Assembly (NCBI GenBank): GCA_020635675.1
Contig: JACJZJ010000001.1
Span: 124,001-188,000 of the forward strand
Source of the DNA: Flavobacteriales bacterium
GTDB taxonomy: Bacteria > Bacteroidota > Bacteroidia > Flavobacteriales_F > PHOS-HE28
Length of the DNA stretch: 64,000 nt
Direction: 5' to 3'
Part shown: positions 43,647-51,344 of the stretch, piece by piece
Numbering within the stretch: position 1 is the stretch's first letter
How the letters are laid out: every line of letters begins with the position of its first letter
Translations under genes and position numbers: made by a program
The notes under the pieces: generated by a model
What the model saw: the letters and a program-made list of their open reading frames with translations, nothing else
What the model was told of the DNA's origin: nothing
The model's database searches: none

Positions 43647-44014
43647 CGGGTCGCCTGGCATTGCGCCTCGATCGAGGCTTGGTCATCGGTCGATTCGGTG
43701 ATCCGCGCAGCAGGGATGGTGCGGTCCACGGACAGGAGCGTCGTGCTCCGTTGCAGCGCACCCGCACCCTGGACGAGGGTGATCACGATGATCCCGGCCG
43801 GAACGCAGGCATAGGTCACTTGAGCGGTCCCTTCCGCTTGCAGGTCCTCCGCGATCGCATCCCGCTCCGTGGCGGTCAACCCCGTGATATGGAGCACCAA
43901 TCTGGAACTGGAGGTGCCGGATTGGGCCAGCAAAGGCTTGGGACCGCTCCCTATGACCAGGAGCAGCAGGATCAAACTCCTCAGGTTCAGCATATTGTCC
44001 AATACTTTGTTCAT
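43643..44014 (-). CDS. Small secreted protein of unknown function, first gene of the adhesin operon
   Basis: From the ATG at 44014 the product is 123 residues: a signal peptide (LILLLLVIGSGPKPLLAQ), a segment RLVLHITGLTATERDAIAED followed by VTYACVPAGIIVITLV, and a short tail. That pattern could make a ferredoxin-like (HMA-type) fold, which is a guess. Earlier and later starts (44050, 43993) are possible. Its TGA overlaps the ATG of the giant adhesin, so its translation is coupled to the adhesin. I do not recognise the family. Context suggests a helper for the adhesin, such as a periplasmic chaperone or a co-secreted partner. Confidence 0.7.
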   Translation of the reverse strand: MNKVLDNMLNLRSLILLLLVIGSGPKPLLAQSGTSSSRLVLHITGLTATERDAIAEDLQAEGTAQVTYACVPAGIIVITLVQGAGALQRSTTLLSVDRTIPAARITESTDDQASIEAQCQATR

Positions 44015-44123
44015 TCCGGTCCGACCGCACGCGGCGGCCACTCCCCACACGGGGGCGGCCCTTTATACCGGGGCCGGACGCAATTGGTTCCGAAGTGCGA
44101 TGGACGCTCTTGTCAGGGCACTG

Positions 44124-44858
44124 TCAGCGGCGCTGGACCGCGGCGGCGTAAAGAGCGATGCCGGCGGCGACCGAGACGTTCAATGAACCCAACTTGCCTG
44201 ACATGGGGATGCGCGCCAGGTGGTCGGCAAGACGCAAGACCGCATCGCTGATGCCCTGTTCTTCCCCGCCAAGCACCAGGCACAACGGGCCGCTCAGGTC
44301 GATCCCAGGAAGATCCTCGGCCCCTTTCTCCGTGAGCGCGACGATCTGGAGGCCATGGTCATGCAGACGATGCAGGGCATGGGCCAGCGAGCGGATCCGG
44401 CATACCGGTACCCGGAGCAAGGCGCCGGAGGAGCTTTTGACAGCATCGGGCCCCAGCCGCGCACTACCGGAGGTGGGGATCACCATGGCATGTGCTCCCA
44501 GGCACTCTGCGGAACGGGCGATCGCTCCGACATTGCGCACGTCGGTCACTCCATCAAGTACAAGCAGGAACGGGGCCACGCCGCGGGCATACACCCCGCT
44601 GATCACCTCGTCCAGGTCCTGCTCCGGCAGTGGGCTCACGTAGGCCGCCACACCCTGGTGTTCCCCGCGTACCAGACGATCCAGCTTTTCCATGGGTACG
44701 CGGACCACCGGCACATGCGCATGTTGCGCCGCCTGGCGGATCGCGCGCAACGGTTCGCCGCCGCCCTCGCGCCGGATCAGGACGCGTTCGATGTGCCGTC
44801 CTGCGGAAAGTGCTTCAAGCACAGGGTGCACACCGTAAATGATCCCGTTACGCTCCAC
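44124..44858 (-). CDS. rlmB: 23S rRNA 2'-O-methyltransferase, RlmB/TrmH (SpoU) family
   Basis: SpoU-family enzymes methylate ribose 2'-OH groups; RlmB acts on G2251 of 23S rRNA. The product has the N-terminal substrate-binding domain (IIYGVHPVLEALSAGRHIER), motif 1 LDGVTDVRNVGAIARSAECL, motif 2 LVLGGEEQGIS and motif 3 GSLNVSVAAGIALY, which forms the trefoil knot. I chose the GTG at 44858, giving 244 residues as in E. coli and no overlap with the upstream gene. An ATG at 44918 would overlap that gene by 56 bp. The exact target base is inferred from the family. The 109-bp gap to the next gene holds a short inverted repeat but no clear promoter. Confidence 0.9.
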   Translation of the reverse strand: MERNGIIYGVHPVLEALSAGRHIERVLIRREGGGEPLRAIRQAAQHAHVPVVRVPMEKLDRLVRGEHQGVAAYVSPLPEQDLDEVISGVYARGVAPFLLVLDGVTDVRNVGAIARSAECLGAHAMVIPTSGSARLGPDAVKSSSGALLRVPVCRIRSLAHALHRLHDHGLQIVALTEKGAEDLPGIDLSGPLCLVLGGEEQGISDAVLRLADHLARIPMSGKLGSLNVSVAAGIALYAAAVQRR

Positions 44859-44862
44859 GCGG

Positions 44863-46146
44863 TCAATTCTGAAGGACCCTTCCGTTCCGCCAACTCTCCA
44901 CGTTACGGTACCAGGCACCCTTCAGGGTCGGGTCGCGGTGCAGCACCATGTCGTTGTCGCTGAACGGTTCTTCACGTCGCTCGAATTCGAAAGTGAGCGA
45001 CATGAGATTGTTCTCGTCGCCATAGATCCACCGCTCTCCCCGGGCGCTGCGGTAGATCACTGTAGGTGTGCCGAAGATGATATGGACAAGCCCACGGTCC
45101 GTCCTCCAACCCTCCACCACGCTCGTGAAATATCGGTTGGCGCCTTCCACACGTCCGTAGTAGGCGTTGATCGCCTGACGGGCACGTTCCCGGTCACCGG
45201 AGGCATCAAGCCAGAACTGTTCGACGGCCTTTCTCGGGTCTCCGGAGGTGGTGATCTTGTCGAATTCCTGCAATGAGGTGATGTACCGCAAGGGCAGGAC
45301 CATGTCCGGACCGGTGGCGATGTATGGGTATCCCTGACCGAAAAGGAAAAGCGTGTATCCGGCCTCCTGCATTGTATCGGGCCTGAGGTGCACGAATCCA
45401 TGGGTGCCGAAAGGGAGTAGGAATGTGCCATCGGGGTCCACCTGGACAACGAAGGTGCTGTCCGCGGATCGATCGATGGTGGGTGCCGGTTGAGTGGCGA
45501 AGACGGGTGCCGGAAGACGGATCTCCTGGTCGTAATAGGCGCCGTACAGTCTACGTCCGCTGTATTGGTCACAACGGATACGCACGGTATCGGGGCCCAC
45601 CAGGTGATCGTCGAACAGGGGAATGCCGTTCCGGGGATGCATGGGCAGGAAATCGTTCCGAACGCCGGCCCCGGTGCGATCGACGGTCAGGACGATCGCC
45701 GTGCTCGTGCCGCGGTTCAGATCGGTGGCGGTGATCCGGAGGAAGAAGGTGCGACGGTCGTTCCGTTGCATTTCCATGCTGCCGATCAGCTCCTTGTCCT
45801 GTCGGGGGTCTTCCGCGCTGTCCTTTACGAAAGTGGACATGCTGTCGAGCAACTGCTTCATGTCGCGGTCGGCGAAGGCCTCATAGCGCAGGTCCACGCG
45901 GGCCCGGAACGGTGCACCTTCACCATCGCTCTTGTACAGCAGGTCACGGGTGCGCAATTTGAAGTAGATGGTGCTATGGACGTCGGTACCGTTGAACACG
46001 CGTGCCCGCATATCGATCGAGCTGGCCTCTTGTCCATAGAGGTAGGCCATATTGTCCGCGGTTCGTGCGGGTGGGCGTGCGCTCCGGCATTGCCAGAGGA
46101 GCAGGGCGGTGGCCGCCAGGGCCAAATGAAGGCACTTCCGCGTCAT
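44863..46146 (-). CDS. GWxTD domain-containing protein
   Basis: The 427-residue product has a hydrophobic N-terminal segment ending in a cysteine (LALAATALLLWQC), so it may be a lipoprotein with a non-standard lipobox. The C-terminal half carries the family signature EGWRTDRGLVHIIFG followed by RWIYGDENNLMSLTFEFERR. GWxTD proteins are conserved in Bacteroidota and relatives, with no firm function known to me. It overlaps rmuC by 4 bp (ATGA) and is followed 4 bp later by rlmB, so the three genes form one transcription unit. Confidence 0.88.
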   Translation of the reverse strand: MTRKCLHLALAATALLLWQCRSARPPARTADNMAYLYGQEASSIDMRARVFNGTDVHSTIYFKLRTRDLLYKSDGEGAPFRARVDLRYEAFADRDMKQLLDSMSTFVKDSAEDPRQDKELIGSMEMQRNDRRTFFLRITATDLNRGTSTAIVLTVDRTGAGVRNDFLPMHPRNGIPLFDDHLVGPDTVRIRCDQYSGRRLYGAYYDQEIRLPAPVFATQPAPTIDRSADSTFVVQVDPDGTFLLPFGTHGFVHLRPDTMQEAGYTLFLFGQGYPYIATGPDMVLPLRYITSLQEFDKITTSGDPRKAVEQFWLDASGDRERARQAINAYYGRVEGANRYFTSVVEGWRTDRGLVHIIFGTPTVIYRSARGERWIYGDENNLMSLTFEFERREEPFSDNDMVLHRDPTLKGAWYRNVESWRNGRVLQN

Positions 46147-47474
46147 GGCAGCTGACGTTCCTCGTTCTCCTCCATTGCGCGCCCGAGAAGTTTTTCATCG
46201 ATGGATCGGCTTGTCTTCGCTCCCAGCTGTTTGAGCATCTCCACCTGTCGGACCAGATTGCCGGTTCCCGAACTGAGCTTCTTCATCGCTTCCACGTACG
46301 TGCACTGCGCGGCGTTCAGCTGATGCCCCACCTTTTTCATGTCATCGGTGAATCCGACGAACTTCTCGTACAGCTTGCCGGCACGATCGGCGATCTCCAG
46401 ATGGTTCCGACTGATGCGTTCGTTCTTCCAGATGCTGGCCACGGTCCGCAGTGTGGCCATCAGCGTGGTGTGGCTCACCATCACCACCTGGCGGTCATAC
46501 GCTTCCTGGAAGATCTCCGGCCGCTCGCGCATGGCCAGCAGGAAAGCGGGTTCGATCGGCACGAACATCAGCACGAAGTCGACGCTCTGAAGGCCGAACA
46601 GCTTTGTGTAGTCCTTGTCGGCCAGGCCTTTTGCATGGGTGCGGAGGCTGTCGATATGGAGTTTGAGCAGTCGCTCACGTTCCACGGGATCTGCGCCAGA
46701 AGAGAACCGGTCATAGTGGACGAGCGAGACCTTGCTGTCGATGATGATGTGCTTGTCATCGGGTAGGTGCACCACGGCGTCCGGGCGCAACCGGGTGCCA
46801 TCGCTCAGCGTCGTGCTCTCCTGCATGGTGAACTCTTCGCCCCTGACCAGGCCACTGCCCTCCAGGAGCTTTTCAAGGATCATCTCGCCCCAGGCGCCTT
46901 GGGCCTGTGTGTCCCCCTTCAAGGCCTTGGTCAGGTCATTGGCCTCCTGGCTGAGGCGCTGGTTCTGTTCCACCAACTTCAGGATCTCGCTCTTCAGCGT
47001 GTGGCGTTCCTTCCCTTCCGTCTCGTAGGCCTTTCGCACCTGCTCCTCGAAGTCGCGGATGCGATCACGCAAGGGGTCCAGAAGGATCTTCAGCGTCTCC
47101 TGCTGCCTTTCGTTCAGCTGCTTGCCTTTTTCCTCCAGCAACCGGTTCGAGACCAGTTTGAACTGGTCGAGCATCTGTTGTTTGCGTTCGTCCTGGGTGT
47201 TCTCCTGGTCTTTGAGCTTCTCCACCAACGCCTTGTTGCGCTCTTTTTCCGCGGCCAGTTCGGTGCTGAAGCGCAGCAGTTCCTCCCTGTCACCGGCTTG
47301 TTTCGCTTCCAGGTCGGCCTTTTCCGTCAGGTGAATGGCGCGTTCACGCTCCCGTTCCTGCTCCAATGATCGTCGGACCATGCCGTCCTCCACACGGAAG
47401 AAACGGTACATCACCCACGCGCCGATGACGGCACCGAGGACAAAGGGAAGAAGGGCAATGACCATGGTGTCCAC
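46143..47474 (-). CDS. rmuC: DNA recombination protein RmuC
   Basis: RmuC is a membrane-anchored protein with a predicted nuclease domain that limits inversions at short repeats. The 443-residue product has an N-terminal membrane segment (VIALLPFVLGAVIGAWVMYR), a long Glu/Lys-rich coiled coil to about residue 190, then the RmuC domain with GAWGEMILEKLLEGSGL, RLRPDAVVHLPDDKHIIIDS and FVPIEPAFLLAM. Its stop overlaps the GWxTD gene. A near-match -7 box (TAACTTCG) lies in the 33-bp gap upstream. Confidence 0.95.
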   Translation of the reverse strand: MDTMVIALLPFVLGAVIGAWVMYRFFRVEDGMVRRSLEQERERERAIHLTEKADLEAKQAGDREELLRFSTELAAEKERNKALVEKLKDQENTQDERKQQMLDQFKLVSNRLLEEKGKQLNERQQETLKILLDPLRDRIRDFEEQVRKAYETEGKERHTLKSEILKLVEQNQRLSQEANDLTKALKGDTQAQGAWGEMILEKLLEGSGLVRGEEFTMQESTTLSDGTRLRPDAVVHLPDDKHIIIDSKVSLVHYDRFSSGADPVERERLLKLHIDSLRTHAKGLADKDYTKLFGLQSVDFVLMFVPIEPAFLLAMRERPEIFQEAYDRQVVMVSHTTLMATLRTVASIWKNERISRNHLEIADRAGKLYEKFVGFTDDMKKVGHQLNAAQCTYVEAMKKLSSGTGNLVRQVEMLKQLGAKTSRSIDEKLLGRAMEENEERQLP

Positions 47475-47507
47475 CTGAAGGCCCGAAGTTAGGTAGCACC
47501 TGCGCGT

Positions 47508-48128
47508 TCAGTTGTTCAGGACCACGACCAGCGTTCCGATATCGACCACGTCGAAGAGTGCGATGACGTCCCGGTTGCGCATGCGGATGCAGCCCATGGA
47601 GGATGGTCTTCCAAGGCTTCCCTCGTCGCCTGTTCCGTGGATGTAGATGTACCGGTCATGGCTATCCACGGATCCGCCCTGGTTCGAACCTGGTTCCAGG
47701 CCTTCCAGCCAAAGGATCCTTGACGTGATCACGTCCCTTGTGGCATCGGGATGTTTCAGATCGGCCACTTCACCGGTGAACTCACGATCCTTCAGGACCC
47801 CACCGATCGGAACATCACCACCGATCTTCTCGGCCACGCGATGCAGGCCTTCGGGTGTGCGATAGCTGTCCTGCTCGGATCCGAGGCCTGCAGCAGCAGT
47901 TGAAATGAGGTGCTCCGATATCATCCGGCCGTGGCGAACATGGAACAGCCGTTGGCGAGCGACGGAGACATAGAGAATGTCCCCTTCCAGGTCCTGGTCC
48001 GGGTAGCGGGACACGAGATAGTCGATCAGCATGTCCGCAAGGCCCTGTTTCGGATGTTCGTTCGATGGCGCTGCGGAGAACGAGGGGAGCATCAAAAGGA
48101 TCGTTCGGACAAGTGACGAGCGCCTCAT
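47508..48128 (-). CDS. L,D-transpeptidase (YkuD domain) protein
   Basis: The 206-residue product has a signal-peptide-like N-terminus and a YkuD domain with the catalytic motif IHGTGDEGSLGRPSSMGCIR: His164, Ser177 and Cys180 as nucleophile. L,D-transpeptidases make 3-3 peptidoglycan crosslinks or attach proteins to peptidoglycan. Substrate choice cannot be told from sequence; ErfK/YbiS-type enzymes and related hydrolases share the fold. It starts 3 bp after the BamA/TamA-like gene stop, so it belongs to the ung operon. Confidence 0.9.
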   Translation of the reverse strand: MRRSSLVRTILLMLPSFSAAPSNEHPKQGLADMLIDYLVSRYPDQDLEGDILYVSVARQRLFHVRHGRMISEHLISTAAAGLGSEQDSYRTPEGLHRVAEKIGGDVPIGGVLKDREFTGEVADLKHPDATRDVITSRILWLEGLEPGSNQGGSVDSHDRYIYIHGTGDEGSLGRPSSMGCIRMRNRDVIALFDVVDIGTLVVVLNN

Positions 48129-48131
48129 TGT

Positions 48132-49841
48132 TCAGAATAGACTGGTGAACCCGAAATGCACTTTGCCGGAGCGGAAGGATATGGGCTGATCGAACTGACT
48201 GCCGAGCGCATAGGTGAGGCTGAAGATACCCGCTTTGGTCTCGAAGCTCGTGCCCAGACCGAAACCGATCGGCTCATCGGAAAGCACGGGGTCCCGGCTG
48301 CGATCCTCCCACCACCCCTGGTCCACGAACGCAAATACGTTCGAGTTCTCCTCCAGGAGCAAGCGGAACTCCAATGTGGCCACCAGCCAACTGCTCGCAT
48401 AGATGGACGCCTCATCGCTGCCGCGGAGGCTCTTGAGGCCACCGATCCGGAAGAGTTCATTGGTATAGAGCACATCGTTCACCATAGTGCCACCGTTCGT
48501 GGCGATGCGGATCGTCCCGCGACGGCCGATGGCCAGGTGCAATACGGCATGTCCTGTCACCAGGTATTGAACGCTTCGACGCGTCACCGTCGATGTGGCG
48601 TCCGCGCTGTCCGGCAGGCTGCTCTCCTTCTCACCCACGGAACCCTCCAAGGCCAGCTGATAGCCTCGTCTTGGGTTGGGCCGGTAGTCCAGTCGGTCGC
48701 GCTCCATCCCAAGGCCGTAAGCCAATGTGCGCACATTGCCAAGACCAGGTGTCGTGACGGTCGTGCGGCCAAGGGTGCGCGAGGACCTGCTGTCGACGAA
48801 TACGGAGAGCTTGTCGCCGTGGCGAAGTACGTAGTTCGCGCCTCCGCGACCGGTCACTTCCAGGAACGTGGTATCCCTCCGGAACAATTGGAGGCCAAGG
48901 TCGAGTCCGAATGGCGTATTGAACACGTAGGGCACGGCGAGCCCGACCTTCAGGTCCTGGGTCCGGTCCTTCAGGCTCCGCCAATTCAGGTCGATCGCTT
49001 CGCCACGCCTCAGCGCATTGCGGAGGTGCAGCTGTACATCGCCTGTGAACGCCACCTTTCCGGTCCCGGCATCCGGAAGTACGCCCAGTATCCCATTGAT
49101 CGAACTCGCTTTCCGTGCATCAAGGAACAGGAATAGCTTGGTGATGTCCGGTGCGAACAATACATAGGGCTTTCGGCTCTGTACGACAAAGGGGATCGCC
49201 TTGGTACGGTCGGTCACCCGGGCCACCTTCGTCTCATCGTAAAGGTCACCGGGGCGGATCCCCAGTTCCTGTTGGAGATAACGATCCGCGATGTGGGCCG
49301 TACCCTTCACCAGGATGCTGTCGATGGTGATGAGCGGACCTTGATCCAGTACCACCGAGGCGGAAAGACCGTCGTCCGATGGTCGGAGATCGTTCAACCG
49401 CACCGAAGCGAACGGATGTCCGTTGTTCTCACAATGCTCCAGTAGTTCGTTGAGCGCGTGCACCAATTGACGCGGGGATATCGGGCGTCCGGCGAAGGTC
49501 CGTTCCTTCAGCCTTGTCCGTTGCGCGATCTCGTAGGGCACTCCGGACAGGTCCAGATCGGCCCATGCATATCGCGGGCCCAGGTGCACCTGGCAATAGG
49601 TGGTATCATTCCGCACGTGGCAGGTATCCACGGATGCCTCCAGGTACCCTCTCCCGTTCATCACCGACACCAGGTCGCGATGCCAACGCTCGACGTCCAA
49701 AGGTTCCTTCAACACGTGTGTCCGATCGAACGGATGGGGGAGTTCCTGTTCTGCTCGGAACCGGATCCAGGAACGTTGGGCTTCCACTGGCCCGAACAGA
49801 CCGGCCCAAAGGACCAGAATGATGGAAATGGCGCGTGTCAT
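48132..49841 (-). CDS. BamA/TamA-family outer-membrane protein
   Basis: The 569-residue product has a signal peptide (MTRAISIILVLWAGLFGPVEAQ), POTRA-like domains to about residue 250 (NGRGYLEASVDTCHV, LITIDSILVKGTAHIADRYL), and a 16-strand-type barrel domain. The barrel has the signature FRIGGLKSLRGSDEASIYAS with the LRG lid motif, and the C-terminus ends in Phe (HFGFTSLF). It is shorter than BamA and closer to TamA-like proteins. The ATG at 49841 overlaps the ung stop (ATGA). Upstream in-frame codons to 50171 lie inside ung and are discarded. The role in outer-membrane insertion or export is inferred from the family. Confidence 0.88.
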   Translation of the reverse strand: MTRAISIILVLWAGLFGPVEAQRSWIRFRAEQELPHPFDRTHVLKEPLDVERWHRDLVSVMNGRGYLEASVDTCHVRNDTTYCQVHLGPRYAWADLDLSGVPYEIAQRTRLKERTFAGRPISPRQLVHALNELLEHCENNGHPFASVRLNDLRPSDDGLSASVVLDQGPLITIDSILVKGTAHIADRYLQQELGIRPGDLYDETKVARVTDRTKAIPFVVQSRKPYVLFAPDITKLFLFLDARKASSINGILGVLPDAGTGKVAFTGDVQLHLRNALRRGEAIDLNWRSLKDRTQDLKVGLAVPYVFNTPFGLDLGLQLFRRDTTFLEVTGRGGANYVLRHGDKLSVFVDSRSSRTLGRTTVTTPGLGNVRTLAYGLGMERDRLDYRPNPRRGYQLALEGSVGEKESSLPDSADATSTVTRRSVQYLVTGHAVLHLAIGRRGTIRIATNGGTMVNDVLYTNELFRIGGLKSLRGSDEASIYASSWLVATLEFRLLLEENSNVFAFVDQGWWEDRSRDPVLSDEPIGFGLGTSFETKAGIFSLTYALGSQFDQPISFRSGKVHFGFTSLF

Positions 49842-50539
49842 GGCAGGCGCCAATCGATCGCAAGTCCACCGCTGGCTTGCAGGATCTCGTTCGCGATCCG
49901 GAAATGGCCACAGCCGATGAAGCCACGATGCGCGGAGAGCGGTGAGGGGTGTGGAGCACGCAGGATGTAATGCCTGTCCACATCGATCAGCGCGGCTTTT
50001 TTCTGTGCGTGGCTCCCCCATAGCAGGAACACTAGCCCCGATCGTTGCTCCGATAGGCACCGGATGGCCGCATCGGTGAAGGTCTCCCACCCATGTCCTT
50101 GGTGTGAGGCGGCGGCCCCCTCGCGCACGGTCAGGGTGGTATTCAGGAGTAGCACGCCCTGCTCGGCCCATGGGCTCAGGTCGCCCTGGGTGGGTGTTGG
50201 TATGCCCAGGTCACGCTCGATCTCCTTGAAAATGTTCTGGAGCGAGGGTGGGGGGCTCACACCGGCAGGAACGCTGAAGCACAGGCCATGTGCCTGACCG
50301 GCTCCGTGGTAGGGATCCTGACCCAGCAGCACGACGCGTACATTTTCGAATGAGGTGTGTGTGAAGGCATTGAAAATGTCCCGGCCGCGCGGATATACCC
50401 TGTAGCTGGCGCGCTCCTTCACGAGGAACGACCGGAGGTCCGCGAAATAGGGCTTGGCGAACTCGGGGCCGAGCATGGCGGTCCACCCGGTGCCAAGATC
50501 GGGCAGTGCGGCGGTGTTCGGATCGACTTCGTTCCCCAT
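49838..50539 (-). CDS. ung: Uracil-DNA glycosylase, family 1
   Basis: Ung removes uracil from DNA, the first step of base excision repair. The product has the catalytic water-activating motif GQDPYHGAGQAHGLCFSVPA (Asp75 from the chosen start), SLQNIFKEIERDLG, LLLNTTLTVREG and the HPSPLSAHRGF loop. I chose the ATG at 50539, giving 233 residues, close to the family norm. A GTG at 50593 or an ATG at 50587 would add an N-terminal stretch without family resemblance. It heads the ung, BamA/TamA-like and L,D-transpeptidase operon. Confidence 0.94.
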   Translation of the reverse strand: MGNEVDPNTAALPDLGTGWTAMLGPEFAKPYFADLRSFLVKERASYRVYPRGRDIFNAFTHTSFENVRVVLLGQDPYHGAGQAHGLCFSVPAGVSPPPSLQNIFKEIERDLGIPTPTQGDLSPWAEQGVLLLNTTLTVREGAAASHQGHGWETFTDAAIRCLSEQRSGLVFLLWGSHAQKKAALIDVDRHYILRAPHPSPLSAHRGFIGCGHFRIANEILQASGGLAIDWRLP

Positions 50540-50613
50540 CTGTTCCGCGGCTGGAGCGAAAGATCGTCGATCCGATCGTTGAAACATTTTCACTGATCGG
50601 ACGTCTAAGCGGA

Positions 50614-50621
50614 TAACTTTG
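50614..50621 (+). promoter_or_regulatory. -7 promoter box of the small lipoprotein gene
   Basis: TAACTTTG on the plus strand matches TAnnTTTG exactly, 56 nt before the ATG at 50678. I see no TTG at the normal -33 distance. It supports an independent transcript for the small plus-strand gene. Confidence 0.5.
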
Positions 50622-50677
50622 GACGTCCTATCTTCGTTAAGCAGTAGGTCGATGTTCCCCAGTCAAACGGTCGAACG

Positions 50678-50806
50678 ATGAAAAAGCTCCTGTTGGTACT
50701 CGCTGTTCTGGTCACTGGCGCCATGATGCTGAGCTCGTGCAGCTCGGGTCATGCCTGTCCGGCCTACAGCAAGGTCCACAAGGTGCCTGCCGAGCGTCCG
50801 GCCTGA
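50678..50806 (+). CDS. 42-residue lipoprotein of unknown function
   Basis: I read this short gene directly from the sequence. The product begins MKKLLLVLAVLVTGAMMLSS, then Cys21 in a lipobox (LSSC), SSGHACPAYSKVHK and a short end VPAERPA. The first half is a complete lipoprotein signal, leaving about 22 mature residues with one further cysteine (CPAYS). A perfect -7 box stands upstream and GAACG precedes the ATG. It is transcribed away from ung and converges on osmC. Function is unknown; a short tethered envelope peptide is the only inference I can make. Confidence 0.75.
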   Translation: MKKLLLVLAVLVTGAMMLSSCSSGHACPAYSKVHKVPAERPA

Positions 50807-50876
50807 ACCGGCATTGGCACGGGCACGGATGGGTCCATTGACCCGGTACGGCCATGCTGTCCCTGTTCCGCCCTCT

Positions 50877-51284
50877 CTAGGTGTAGTGGAAGCGCATTTC
50901 CTGCACAAGGCCCTCCCGCAAGCTCAGGGCCACTGGACAGGTCCGTGCGGCTTCCTCGAGTTCGGCGCGAGCCGATGCATCAAGACCATCTCCGGACAAC
51001 CGGATGTCGACCTCGATGCGGGCCACACGCCTCGGCGCGGATGCCATGTGCTTCGTGACCGTGGCATCCAGGGATCGTAGCGGATAGTTCCCCTCCCTTG
51101 CGCGGATCCCAATGATCGTCATCATGCAGCAGGCCAGGGATGTGCTCATCAGATCGGTGGGTGAAAAGGCTTCGCCACGCCCCTGATTGTCCGGTGGGGC
51201 GTCAGTGATCAACGTGAGACCGCTTGATATATGGCGCGCTTCGGTGCGCAGGCCTCCAAGGTACCGGACGTGTGATGTTGGCAT
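50877..51284 (-). CDS. OsmC family protein
   Basis: OsmC/Ohr proteins are dimeric thiol peroxidases or redox-sensing relatives. The 135-residue product has GEAFSPTDLMSTSLACCMMT, containing the family cysteine region (two adjacent Cys), and a C-terminal half ending TCPVALSLREGLVQEMRFHY with the second conserved Cys. It resembles the YhfA-type branch more than Ohr, which is a judgement by eye. I chose the ATG at 51284; the frame is open to 51560 but overlaps the divergent gene. A weak box (TACCTTGG) lies just upstream. Confidence 0.88.
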   Translation of the reverse strand: MPTSHVRYLGGLRTEARHISSGLTLITDAPPDNQGRGEAFSPTDLMSTSLACCMMTIIGIRAREGNYPLRSLDATVTKHMASAPRRVARIEVDIRLSGDGLDASARAELEEAARTCPVALSLREGLVQEMRFHYT

Positions 51285-51314
51285 GTGCTGAACGGCCAAG
51301 GTAGTGCGGCTTCG

Positions 51315-51322
51315 TAGCTTTG
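51315..51322 (+). promoter_or_regulatory. -7 promoter box of the membrane-protein-lipA operon
   Basis: TAGCTTTG on the plus strand matches TAnnTTTG, 22 nt before the ATG at 51345. It makes the earlier in-frame ATG at 51327 unlikely, because transcription would start at or after it. No TTG is found at the usual -33 distance. Confidence 0.55.
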
Positions 51323-51344
51323 TGCGTTGTTCCTCGAACGGACC

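Noticed and set aside
44041..44090. Possible promoter (TATAAAGG) upstream of the adhesin operon
   Set aside because: It does not match TAnnTTTG, and the nearest TTG is only 13 nt away, so I could not support it.
50831..50844. Small hairpin GGGTC/GACCC between the lipoprotein gene and osmC
   Set aside because: Only 5 bp with no T tract, too weak to call a terminator.
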